A stretch of DNA of 64,000 bases from Lachnospiraceae bacterium (lineage in GTDB: Bacteria; Bacillota; Clostridia; Lachnospirales; Lachnospiraceae). The stretch covers positions 27,869 to 91,868 of the forward strand of contig JAGACK010000053.1 in the NCBI GenBank assembly GCA_017614155.1, written 5' to 3'. Of this stretch, positions 51,654 to 60,023 are shown one piece after another (position 1 is the first letter of the stretch; each line of letters starts with the position of its first letter). The notes below the pieces were generated by a model. It worked only from the letters and a program-made list of their open reading frames with translations, was not told the origin of the DNA and searched no databases. The position numbers and the translations under genes were made by a program.

Positions 51654-54385
51654 TCCTATCCCTTTCCGATTTCATCAGATACTTCTTTCATTCAAAGGAT
51701 GAGCTGAGCAATGATATCAACAGGTATATATATATATCGACAATGAAAAAGATGCGCATGGCATCGGCTTTCTTTGCCGTGCTGCAGCTTTTCATGCTCT
51801 TTGTCACTTTCGGGAGCAGGCATGCTTCCTCACCCATGGTGAACCGGTACAGGTTACTGTATCTGTCGATGCTGCTTATCATGTCCATGAATATGATCGT
51901 TCTTGCAGTCGTCAGGAATGATTTTGACAGGCGCTACAGAAGCCTTTCCTGGTATATACCTCTGACTACGGTACTGACGCTTGCGTGGGCCATATGCTCG
52001 ACGGTCGTAAATGCCGTGAATACTTCTTTTGTCGATCCCAGCCTTTATATCGCGGTAACGCTGCTGCTGCCCTGCTGCGTTTATATGAATCCCGTGGTCT
52101 ATCTGATTATCATGCTTATTTCCGATACTGTCATGCTCGTTTTCTATCAGATCCTTGTCAGTTCGCTCGGTACACAGGCGCCTTATATAGTTGTAGTTGC
52201 TTCGATCTTCATATTCACCATTGCTCTGGCTTTGATGCTTTACTTTGTGCAGTTCTTCATCAGGGTCAGATCCATATCCTATGAAAACCAGCAGAAGGAG
52301 ATCAGTGATCTCAACAATGCCCAGAACCGGTTTTTCTCCAGCATGAGCCATGAGATAAGGACTCCCATAAATACGATCATAGGCCTTAATGAGGCGATCC
52401 TTCGCGAGAACATATCCGATGAGGTGGCTGAAGATGCCGCAAATATCCGTGCTTCCAGCAACATATTGCTGCATCTGATCAATGATATCCTGGATATGTC
52501 AAAGATTACCTCGGGACAGATGAAGCTGACGCAGGCACCGTATCATCCCGGCAACATGCTTTCGGATCTGGTCAGCATGCTCTGGCTTCGCACCAGGGAA
52601 AAGGGTCTGGATTTTCATATTGAGATCGCGCCGGACATCCCGTCAGAGCTCAGCGGAGACGAGGTAAGGATCAAGCAGATACTGATAAATGTCCTGAACA
52701 ACGCAATCAAGTATACCGAGGAAGGATCGGTGACTCTTTCCATACAGTGCACCGGCATAAATGACGGAAAGGCAAATATAGTCTATACCGTGACTGATAC
52801 AGGCATAGGCATCAGAAAGGAGAGCATCCCGCACCTTTTTACGGCATTCAGGCGTGTTGATGAAGAACAGACCCGTTTCATAGAGGGTACAGGACTGGGA
52901 CTGTCCATAGTAAAGGAGCTGACAGAACTCATGGGCGGCAAGGTCTCGGTCAACAGCGTGTATACCCAGGGATCAACATTCATCATTGAGATACCCCAGG
53001 TCGTGACGGATTTCACGGAGATAGGAAATATCAATCTCGAAGAAAAGCACAGAAAGAGTGTTTCCACGGAATACCATTGCCTGTTTGAGGCGCCCGAAGC
53101 CAGAGTGCTTGCGGTCGATGATACGGCATCAAACCTTCTCGTGGTGAAAAAACTCCTCAGGGATACAAAGGTAATGCTTGATACGGCAGCAAGCGGTGAT
53201 GAGGCTCTGGAGATGACGCTTGAAAACGCCTATAATGTTATCCTGATGGATCATGTGATGCCGGGCATGGACGGCATAGAAGCTTTTCACAGGATCAGGA
53301 ACCAGACGGGCGGACTGTCAAAGGATGCCAAGGTGCTCGCTCTGACTGCAAATGCAGGGAACGATATGCAGGAAAGATACTACAAGGAGGGCTTTGACGG
53401 GTATCTCGTCAAGCCTTTCAGCAGCGCGGAACTTGAAAAAGAGATCGCGCGTCTCCTGCCTGATGATCTGAAGACCATGGCAAACAATGATGATAATATC
53501 ATCGAAAAGAGCGTTCTGTGGATGGATTCACACAGGAGAAAGAGACCGGTCGTCATATCGTCCGAGAGCATAGCGGACATACCGAAATCACTGCTTGATG
53601 AATACAGCATAGATGTTATCCTTCACAAGGTCGAGACAGAGGACGGCATATTTACCGACGGGGCGGAGATCGATTCCGATGAGCTCCTTGATTATATGAA
53701 GGGCGGTCATTCCATCAGGACGCATGCTCCGAATGCCAAGGAATACGAGGACTTCTATGCAGGCGTGCTGCAGAACGGAAACAGTGTCATACAGATGTCC
53801 ATCTCGAAGGATATCAATAACAGCGGATACCCGGATGCCGTAGAAGGAGCGCGCGCATTTACCAATGTTTCCGTTTTCGATACAAGACATCTTTCAAGCG
53901 GAGAGGGTCTGGTAACTCTTGAGGCATGCGCTCTGGCATCTTCCGGACTTTCCGTCGGCGAGATAATGAAGAGGCTTGAGGATGTCTCAAAGAAAGTCAG
54001 CACCAGTTTCATAGTCGACAATTTTGATTATCTGGCAAAATCAGGACAGATAAGCAGCAGGCTTGCGGCAGTAGGCAAGGCCGTGATGTTCCATCCGATG
54101 CTTGCGATGAAGAACGGAAGGCTGAAGATGAGCGGTTTTTATATCGGCTCGAAATCACGTGCGTGGAGCAGATATATCTCAAAAACACTTTCCAATGTAT
54201 CGGATATCGACAGGAGCATACTGTTCGTCACCTATGTGGGACTGACCCAGAAGGATCTTGACTGGATCAGGGAACAGGTAGACAAAAAGGCAAGGTTTGA
54301 AAAGATCTATTTCGAGAAAGCTTCGCCGACCATAGCGGTCAACTCCGGTCCCGGCACTTTCGGTCTGCTGTTTAAGAGGATATGA
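51650..54385 (+). CDS. Hybrid histidine kinase fused to a C-terminal DegV (fatty-acid-binding) domain
   Basis: A 911-residue protein. Six hydrophobic segments (about 35-205), a short coiled coil, HisKA (FFSSMSHEIRTPINTIIGL, His234), an ATPase domain (LNNAIKYTEEGS, DTGIGI, GTGLGLSIV), a receiver (VLAVDDTASNLLVVKKLL; Asp534 in LMDHVMPGMDG; LTANA; YLVKPFSS) and then residues about 630-911 as a complete DegV fold: VVISSESIADIPKSLLDEY, HSIRTHAPNAKEYEDFY, MSISKDINNSG, FDTRHLSSGEGL, FDYLAKSGQISSRLAAVGKA and SGPGTFGLLF. DegV/FakB proteins bind a fatty acid. The His of the family's HxGPG motif is Asn here. Coupled to the kinase before it and 20 bp before the second YidC-sulfatase gene. Confidence 0.88.
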   Translation: MILSLSDFIRYFFHSKDELSNDINRYIYISTMKKMRMASAFFAVLQLFMLFVTFGSRHASSPMVNRYRLLYLSMLLIMSMNMIVLAVVRNDFDRRYRSLSWYIPLTTVLTLAWAICSTVVNAVNTSFVDPSLYIAVTLLLPCCVYMNPVVYLIIMLISDTVMLVFYQILVSSLGTQAPYIVVVASIFIFTIALALMLYFVQFFIRVRSISYENQQKEISDLNNAQNRFFSSMSHEIRTPINTIIGLNEAILRENISDEVAEDAANIRASSNILLHLINDILDMSKITSGQMKLTQAPYHPGNMLSDLVSMLWLRTREKGLDFHIEIAPDIPSELSGDEVRIKQILINVLNNAIKYTEEGSVTLSIQCTGINDGKANIVYTVTDTGIGIRKESIPHLFTAFRRVDEEQTRFIEGTGLGLSIVKELTELMGGKVSVNSVYTQGSTFIIEIPQVVTDFTEIGNINLEEKHRKSVSTEYHCLFEAPEARVLAVDDTASNLLVVKKLLRDTKVMLDTAASGDEALEMTLENAYNVILMDHVMPGMDGIEAFHRIRNQTGGLSKDAKVLALTANAGNDMQERYYKEGFDGYLVKPFSSAELEKEIARLLPDDLKTMANNDDNIIEKSVLWMDSHRRKRPVVISSESIADIPKSLLDEYSIDVILHKVETEDGIFTDGAEIDSDELLDYMKGGHSIRTHAPNAKEYEDFYAGVLQNGNSVIQMSISKDINNSGYPDAVEGARAFTNVSVFDTRHLSSGEGLVTLEACALASSGLSVGEIMKRLEDVSKKVSTSFIVDNFDYLAKSGQISSRLAAVGKAVMFHPMLAMKNGRLKMSGFYIGSKSRAWSRYISKTLSNVSDIDRSILFVTYVGLTQKDLDWIREQVDKKARFEKIYFEKASPTIAVNSGPGTFGLLFKRI

Positions 54386-54405
54386 CATAATGTCTTGGGA
54401 GAAAA

Positions 54406-57126
54406 ATGTTTACTGATTATATATACGCGATCATAATATATCCGCTTGAAATGTTCATAGAGTCTGTGTTCTCGGTCGCCATGAACATGATAGGGAATGC
54501 AGGCTATGCGATAATCTTTGTCAGCATTGCAGTACAGCTGCTTGCGCTCCCGCTGTACAAACGCGCTGATGAGATTCAGGAAAAGGAGCGCGAAAAACAG
54601 AAAGAGCTTTCAGGATGGATCACCCGCATCAAAAAGACTTTCAAGGGCGATGAACAGCTGATGGTGCTTTCAGAGTATTACAGGCAGAACGATTATCAGC
54701 CCTGGTATTCACTTCGGGGAATGCTGCCGCTTCTGCTGCAGATCCCCTTTTTCATTGCCGCATATCATTTCCTTTCAAACTGCGGAACCTTAAACGGCGC
54801 AGCGTTTTATTTCATGAAGGATATGGGCGCGCCGGACGGCATGCTTGTCATACACGGGATCAGCATAAATGTCCTGCCGATCCTGATGACTGTGATAAAT
54901 ATTGTATCCGGAATGATATATACAAAGGATCTTTCGATGAAGGACAGGCTTCAGCTGTTCATAACCGCCGGCGTGTTTCTTGTGCTTCTGTATGATTCGC
55001 CGGCAGGCCTTGTCTTTTACTGGACTCTCAATAATGTTTTTTCACTGATGAAAAATGTATTTATGAAGCTGGTGAAGCATCCGAGGGAGCTGCTTTGCAT
55101 CATTTCAGTCCTGTTTGCCGGCGCCGTTGACATGAAGTGTTATCTTAGCGGTGCATGGCAGAAGGATAACGGGATACTGGTCATGGCAATTGTATTCATC
55201 CTGGGACTGCTCCCGGCATGCGGGCTGGTTGCTGACAGGATAAGCAAGGCGTGCGGCAGGGATGAAACGGTTTCCGAACCTGTATCGGGGACGGAAAAAA
55301 CGATCTTCAGAGTGTGCATGCTCACGCTTTCGGTGCTGCTGGGGCTCATGATACCTGTTTCGACAATGTCGTCTTCTCCGGCCGAATTTGTCATAAGGGG
55401 CCATTATGTATCTCCGCTGGTGCAGCTGATATATACATTCTGTGTTTCGGCAGGCCTGTTTTTATTATGGGGAAATCTCTTTTTCTCTTTTATGTCGGAA
55501 AGGGCGCAAAGGATCCTGCTCTTTGCGGCAGCCTCCGGAACCGTATGCGCTCTGATGGATTTTCTCTTTTTCAGACAGCACCTGCAGAATATGTCGCTTC
55601 ATATGCAGTATTATGATACTTTCATCTATTCGACGCGTGAGATACTGATAAATGCGGCAGCCGCCGCCTCGGTGTGCATCGTGATCCTGTGCCTGATAAG
55701 GATAAACAAAAGGATACTGATGGGAATAAATATCATCCTTCTTGTATCGGCTGTTTTCATGTCTGTCTATCTGATGATAAATGTCCAGGCTGCGATCGAC
55801 GGCACTTCGCATTTGAAAGACGATGAGTATTATACGGAAAGCGATGTCCATATCTGTCTGGACAGGAAGGGAAAGAATGTCGTCCTGTTCATGCTGGACA
55901 GGGCTTTCGGGCAGTTTGTTCCGTATCTGATAAATGAAAAGCCCGAGATAAAGAGTTCTTTTTCCGGATTTACATTTTATCCCAATACGATATCATACGG
56001 AACACATACATCTACGGGCGCGCCGGCACTGTTCGGAGGTTATGATTATACGGCTCTGAATATGAAAAAGAGATCCGGATCCGACACGGAGGATCTGCAT
56101 AATGAAAGCCTCAAAGTGCTTCCCGCGCTTTTTTCGGAAAACGGATATAAATGCACGGTGCTGGATCCGCCCTATTATATCGATCTGGGGAAGGGAACCC
56201 TGGAGGATTTTTATCATGAGATCGATCCGCAGATCAAGGCGTACTATGCTGACGGAGTCGTCAAGACAAAGGAAGAGGCGGCGGGTGATTTTGAATACTT
56301 TGCATATGCCGCCAGAAAGAATTATATCAGGCACAGTATCTTTATAGCTTCGCCGCTTCTGTTCAGGAGTTTTCTGTATGACAATGATGCTTATCTCATG
56401 CAGGAAAAGATCGATGACAGGATAATGTATGCCGGTCACATGGAGGAGCTGGACAAGCTGGGGGACATGACGAGGATAACGGAAGGCGGGGATGATACTT
56501 TTACGATAATTGAAAATGACCTGACGCATTCGATAAATACGGACCTTCAGCTGCCGGATTATACCCTGGAGGACAGGGCGGATAATTCCGCATATATGAC
56601 AAAGTGGAAGGATGGTCTGGCAAAAACCGATGAAGAGACCGGACGGGACATCAATATGTACACGGATACACAGATCCAGGCGTACCAGGTCAACATGGCT
56701 GCTTTCCTGAGTATCGGCAGGTGGCTTGACCGGCTCAAGGAGAGCGGTCTTTATGATAATACCAGGATCATCATTGTGGCAGATCATGGCTACAGCTATT
56801 TCGCGTTTGATGACATGATATTTGAAAAGGGTGAAACAGTCACTGACCTGGGTATGTTCACTCCGCTTCTGATGGTGAAGGATTTCGGAGACGGAGAGTT
56901 TTCCGTTTCGGATGATTTTATGACAAATGCTGATGCTCCTGCATTTGCGGTCAGGGATCTCATAACTGATCCTGTAAATCCCTACACCGGAAATACGATA
57001 AACAGTGACCCGAAAAAGGGAGGTCCTCAGTATGTCCTGGAAGGAAAGCAGTGGTACAGCATCCACGATGACATATATGACATGAGCAACTGGGATCTGG
57101 CCGATCTGAATGAAGCGGGGGAGTAG
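54406..57126 (+). CDS. YidC/Oxa1-like membrane domain fused to LtaS-like sulfatase-fold transferase, copy 2
   Basis: A 906-residue paralogue of the protein at 35829, collinear throughout. The YidC-like part (1-225) has FVSIAVQLLALPLYKRADE (Gln at the groove-arginine position), YYRQNDYQPWYS, LLLQIPFFIAAYHFLSN and GLVFYWTLNNVFSL. More membrane helices fill about 225-465. The extracytoplasmic domain has VVLFMLDRAFG (Asp498), FTFYPNTISYGTHTSTGAPA, and IIIVADHGYSY (Asp793-His794), followed by DPVNPYTGNTINSDP, shared with copy 1 (DPVNPFMGNPINSD). Ribosome site GGGAGA. It ends the rho-kinase-kinase gene run, which links it to signalling rather than to the AEP pathway directly. Confidence 0.86.
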   Translation: MFTDYIYAIIIYPLEMFIESVFSVAMNMIGNAGYAIIFVSIAVQLLALPLYKRADEIQEKEREKQKELSGWITRIKKTFKGDEQLMVLSEYYRQNDYQPWYSLRGMLPLLLQIPFFIAAYHFLSNCGTLNGAAFYFMKDMGAPDGMLVIHGISINVLPILMTVINIVSGMIYTKDLSMKDRLQLFITAGVFLVLLYDSPAGLVFYWTLNNVFSLMKNVFMKLVKHPRELLCIISVLFAGAVDMKCYLSGAWQKDNGILVMAIVFILGLLPACGLVADRISKACGRDETVSEPVSGTEKTIFRVCMLTLSVLLGLMIPVSTMSSSPAEFVIRGHYVSPLVQLIYTFCVSAGLFLLWGNLFFSFMSERAQRILLFAAASGTVCALMDFLFFRQHLQNMSLHMQYYDTFIYSTREILINAAAAASVCIVILCLIRINKRILMGINIILLVSAVFMSVYLMINVQAAIDGTSHLKDDEYYTESDVHICLDRKGKNVVLFMLDRAFGQFVPYLINEKPEIKSSFSGFTFYPNTISYGTHTSTGAPALFGGYDYTALNMKKRSGSDTEDLHNESLKVLPALFSENGYKCTVLDPPYYIDLGKGTLEDFYHEIDPQIKAYYADGVVKTKEEAAGDFEYFAYAARKNYIRHSIFIASPLLFRSFLYDNDAYLMQEKIDDRIMYAGHMEELDKLGDMTRITEGGDDTFTIIENDLTHSINTDLQLPDYTLEDRADNSAYMTKWKDGLAKTDEETGRDINMYTDTQIQAYQVNMAAFLSIGRWLDRLKESGLYDNTRIIIVADHGYSYFAFDDMIFEKGETVTDLGMFTPLLMVKDFGDGEFSVSDDFMTNADAPAFAVRDLITDPVNPYTGNTINSDPKKGGPQYVLEGKQWYSIHDDIYDMSNWDLADLNEAGE

Positions 57127-57171
57127 GCTTTTGGTATAGCTTCCCAAAAAGGCCGGACAGTCCCCGGTCTG

Positions 57172-57360
57172 TCAGAAGTTTTTCTCCCACTGCGCAGCCG
57201 TTTCTTCCATTTCCTCTTCAAGTCCCGTCAGGGCTGCAAAGGGCGCAAACTGTGCCGCCCTGTCGCGCATTGACATACGGGGATGGGTTTTTGAGACATG
57301 GTGTTCCATGTTGATGATGTCATCGTATTTATTATGCCCTGTGTCCTCCGACCTGTTCAT
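57172..57360 (-). CDS. YolD-like small protein partnered with the Y-family polymerase
   Basis: A 62-residue protein whose core SKTHPRMSMRDRAAQFAPFA and LTGLEEEMEET is the pattern of small proteins encoded next to UmuC/DinB-type polymerases in Bacillota (YolD-like). Its ATG overlaps the polymerase 3' end by 29 bp and is preceded by AAAGGAGAG, so it is translated with the polymerase under the same SOS promoter. Its biochemical role is unknown; a polymerase accessory function is inferred from context. Confidence 0.85.
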   Translation of the reverse strand: MNRSEDTGHNKYDDIINMEHHVSKTHPRMSMRDRAAQFAPFAALTGLEEEMEETAAQWEKNF

Positions 57361-58858
57361 TTCTCTCCTTTCCGGTAGCTCCTTCCATGAAGCTCGTTCC
57401 CTTCAATACAGCGTTTCCTCCGTACCGGGTTTTGATCTGAAGGACAGCTTCCTGGATCGCCTTTTCTTTTTCGAGCCGTTTCCTGTCAGCTTCTTCGTCC
57501 GCTCTCATTGAATCTTTATCCGCGCTCATTGAAAAAAGGTCCAGCTGTTCATAGGTCTCTCCCTGTATGGCTTCCTTTTTTGGCGGGATGACATGGTTTG
57601 CGGCGATAGTTACTCTCCGGACAAAGAACCCCTTTGTGACAGTCCTGTCAAATATCCGCAGCGCTGCCTCTATTATCTCAGATGCGGTGCAGGTGTGATG
57701 TCCCAGGTTTTCGGAACCGTGGGCGTGCTTCGGGACGGCTCTTCCGTAATGATCGGCAGAGATCTCTCCCTTATAGGCGTCATTTCCGTTGTTTGCATTA
57801 TGTAAACTAATCCTGTCATAGCCCAGTGTCAGTATTATCTGGTCGGTCACCAGGTTCTTTCTCATCAGGTCAAGCGAGAGCGAGTCTGCCATCTCGCGCA
57901 CGATGATACGGGCTTTATCTATAGTGTAGGGTTCTTTGAGGACCTGCCCGCAGCTTAATGAATTGTTCTCCGGCACATATTTTTTGATCTCATCAATGGT
58001 GCAGGGCTCGTATCCCCAGGCATGGTCGATCAGCAGCTCGGCATTGATCCCAAAGAGCCGGTAGAGGATATCTTCGTTTTCGATGGAGCATCTTGCGATA
58101 TCGCCCATGGTAAAGAGTCCGCAGGAGGCGAGTCTTTCGCTGTAGCCTCTGCCGATTCTCCAGAAATCCCTCAGAGGCGTATGGTCCCATAATAAATGCC
58201 TGTAGCTCATCTCATCGAGCTCTGCGATCCTGACTCCGTCCTCATCCGGTTCCATGTGCTTTGCTACGATGTCCATGGCGATCTTGCACAGATACATATT
58301 GGTGCCGATACCCGCAGTAGCTGTGATGCCGGTTTCCTTCAGCACATCGCGGATCATCTTTATGGTCAGTTCGTGAGGCGTCATCTGATAGATCCCCAGG
58401 TAATGGGTTATATCCATGAAGACCTCATCTACGGAATATATGTGGATATCCTCAGATGATATATATCTCAGATATATCGAAAAGATCTTTGAACTGTAGT
58501 TTTTATACAGAGCCATCCGGGGAATGGCGGTGATATACGAAAGCTTCAGTGAAGGATCGGCCTCAAGCTCATCTTTATGGATGCTTTCGCCGGAAAACTC
58601 TTTTTTCCCGGATCTTCTGAGCCGGTCGGCGTTGACTGCCTCTGTTTTCTGTATAACCTCAAAAAGACGCGGCCTACCGGGTATTCCGCATTCCTTCAGG
58701 GAAGGCGATACGGCAAGACAGATCGTCTTTTCCGTACGGCTTTCGTCTGCCACGACAAGATTTGTATTCAGCGGGTCGAGTCCCCGTTCCACGCATTCTA
58801 CCGAAGCGTAGAAGGATTTGAGGTCGATCGCTATGTAGGTTCGCTTCTCTGTACTCAT
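57332..58858 (-). CDS. Y-family DNA polymerase (UmuC/DinB-like translesion polymerase)
   Basis: 508 residues from ATG 58858. The frame is open for a further 111 codons upstream, but this runs through the promoter, a REP element and the lysR gene. The conserved opening YIAIDLKSFYASVECVERG carries the first catalytic Asp, VVADESRTEKTICLAVS the nucleotide contacts, and IHIYSVDEVFMDIT the second Asp-Glu pair; the HhH thumb follows (FWRIGRGYSERLASCGLFTM) and the little-finger domain ends near residue 430. The enzyme copies damaged DNA. The LexA box in its promoter spacer shows SOS control. No Shine-Dalgarno site; probably leaderless. Confidence 0.93.
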   Translation of the reverse strand: MSTEKRTYIAIDLKSFYASVECVERGLDPLNTNLVVADESRTEKTICLAVSPSLKECGIPGRPRLFEVIQKTEAVNADRLRRSGKKEFSGESIHKDELEADPSLKLSYITAIPRMALYKNYSSKIFSIYLRYISSEDIHIYSVDEVFMDITHYLGIYQMTPHELTIKMIRDVLKETGITATAGIGTNMYLCKIAMDIVAKHMEPDEDGVRIAELDEMSYRHLLWDHTPLRDFWRIGRGYSERLASCGLFTMGDIARCSIENEDILYRLFGINAELLIDHAWGYEPCTIDEIKKYVPENNSLSCGQVLKEPYTIDKARIIVREMADSLSLDLMRKNLVTDQIILTLGYDRISLHNANNGNDAYKGEISADHYGRAVPKHAHGSENLGHHTCTASEIIEAALRIFDRTVTKGFFVRRVTIAANHVIPPKKEAIQGETYEQLDLFSMSADKDSMRADEEADRKRLEKEKAIQEAVLQIKTRYGGNAVLKGTSFMEGATGKERNEQVGGHRA

Positions 58859-58864
58859 ATCTAC

Positions 58865-58893
58865 AGTATACGAACATTTGTTTGTGTTGTAAA
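58865..58893 (-). promoter_or_regulatory. SigA promoter of the Y-family polymerase operon
   Basis: On the minus strand TTTACA (58888-58893), a 17-bp spacer and TATACT (58865-58870). The expected start of transcription, 6-7 nt past the -10, falls on or next to the A of the ATG at 58858. Confidence 0.8.
58871..58884 (-). promoter_or_regulatory. LexA (SOS) box
   Basis: CGAACATTTGTTTG on the plus strand matches the Gram-positive LexA consensus CGAAC-N4-GTTYG and lies inside the spacer between the -35 and -10 boxes, an ideal repression site. Confidence 0.9.
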
Positions 58894-58900
58894 GAATGGA

Positions 58901-58987
58901 GGAGACAGGGGGGAGCCGGACAGCCAGTGGCTGTCCGTTTGGCTCCGACCGGAGCGGAGCGGAGACCGGTCCTATTGTCTCCCCTGT
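58901..58987. repeat. Composite REP-like element interrupted by another hairpin
   Basis: It starts GGAGACAGGGGG and ends with GGTCCTATTGTCTCCCCTGTCTC, but between them is a hairpin GGAGCC-GGACAGCC-AGT-GGCTGTCC-...-GGCTCC and a GGAGCGGAGCGGAGACC run. It directly follows the lysR stop codon on the minus strand and precedes the polymerase promoter. Confidence 0.8.
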
Positions 58988-58991
58988 CTCA

Positions 58992-59903
58992 TCATTTCTC
59001 ACGGAAAAAGCTGATGATGTAATCCTCGAGTATAGCTGCGGCACTGTTTCCGGAGGTTTCGTTCCGGATGACGACGATCTTGCGCTGCGGCAGCCTGTCC
59101 GTGATCTTTGGCGCAAACACAAGTCCGGCTTCGATGGCCGGGTCAGCCAGAAAATCAGGGACACATCCGATTCCCATGTTATTTTTAACAAAGGACAGGG
59201 CCTGATCGGGATTTGTCACCTCGATGCTTTTTTGAAATACATGTCCCTTGGCTGCAAAATACTGGTCATAAATATCATATGTCTCGGTGTTTTCGACATA
59301 GCCTATCACCGGATAATCAAGAAAATATGAGATGGGAAGCGGCCCGGTAAACTCATCACGATATTTGTTTCCCGCGATCACCCGGTCCCTGAATTTCAGG
59401 ATAGTCTGTTCGGTAGTATCGTGTAAATGACGCAGGATCGAAGAACTGATGACTGCCAGATCCAAAAGCCCATCATCTACATCCGAGATCAGATCAGGGG
59501 TTGCCTTGTTCACGATCAGAAGATGGATATCCGGATGGTCTTCGTAAAACTGCCTGATGGGATGAATGATATTGAAGCCCTGATTGCTAAAGGTAAAGCT
59601 GGTCGGGAATCCAATGGAGATGCTTTTATTTTTAGCATCCGTTTCCGAAGCGATCTCGGCTTCGCCGATGCTCAGCTGGCGGGAAGCCTCTCTGACATGC
59701 CTGTAAAGCGTTTCGCCCTGCTTTGTAAGAGATACTCCCGAATTCGTCCTGACAAACAGCTTGCAACCGAGATCCTCTTCCAGCTTTTTTATCGTCCGCG
59801 AGACATTGGGCTGGCTCGTGGACAGCACCTTGGCGGCTTTGCTTATATTCAGATATCTTGCTGCATAATAAAATACCTTGTAATATTCATAAGAAAGATT
59901 CAT
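58992..59903 (-). CDS. LysR-family transcriptional regulator
   Basis: 303 residues. The N-terminal winged helix-turn-helix ([44 protein letters not shown]) is written here only in part: the recognition helix is [15 protein letters not shown], followed by [19 protein letters not shown] short linker helix joins the periplasmic-binding-type effector domain ([39 protein letters not shown]). The effector is unknown. It is divergent from the chemoreceptor gene, separated by 120 bp, so the two may share control. Its stop codon is directly followed by the composite REP element. Confidence 0.92.
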   Translation of the reverse strand: MNLSYEYYKVFYYAARYLNISKAAKVLSTSQPNVSRTIKKLEEDLGCKLFVRTNSGVSLTKQGETLYRHVREASRQLSIGEAEIASETDAKNKSISIGFPTSFTFSNQGFNIIHPIRQFYEDHPDIHLLIVNKATPDLISDVDDGLLDLAVISSSILRHLHDTTEQTILKFRDRVIAGNKYRDEFTGPLPISYFLDYPVIGYVENTETYDIYDQYFAAKGHVFQKSIEVTNPDQALSFVKNNMGIGCVPDFLADPAIEAGLVFAPKITDRLPQRKIVVIRNETSGNSAAAILEDYIISFFREK

Positions 59904-59907
59904 TTCC

Positions 59908-59975
59908 GATATACCTTTCTGATATACCCGTATGTCTTATTCGAATTTTCAGTATATCATATACTTTTGTATAAT
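59908..59975. promoter_or_regulatory. lysR/chemoreceptor divergent regulatory region
   Basis: Two direct GATATACC repeats (59908 and 59921, 13 bp apart) lie just upstream of lysR. A near-palindrome AGTATATCATATACT (59951-59965) precedes TATAAT (59970-59975), a -10 for the chemoreceptor with TTTTCA at 59946 as a weak -35. These are plausible LysR sites; binding is inference. Confidence 0.4.
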
Positions 59976-60023
59976 AAAATCAGCTGCAGACTTTTACAAC
60001 AATTTTCATGGAGGAGAATACTG

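Noticed and set aside
57156-57182. GACAG/CTGTC stem with a T run after the second YidC-LtaS gene as terminator
   Set aside because: The stem is only 5-6 bp, the T run is not adjacent and it overlaps the end of the small YolD-like gene.
58859-59191. N-terminal extension of the Y-family polymerase
   Set aside because: It runs through the promoter, LexA box, REP element and lysR 3' end; the conserved polymerase start is at 58858.
59427-60023. N-terminal extension of the chemoreceptor
   Set aside because: The stretch is antisense to lysR and contains no MCP sequence; ATG 60024 has GGAGGAG and begins a membrane anchor.
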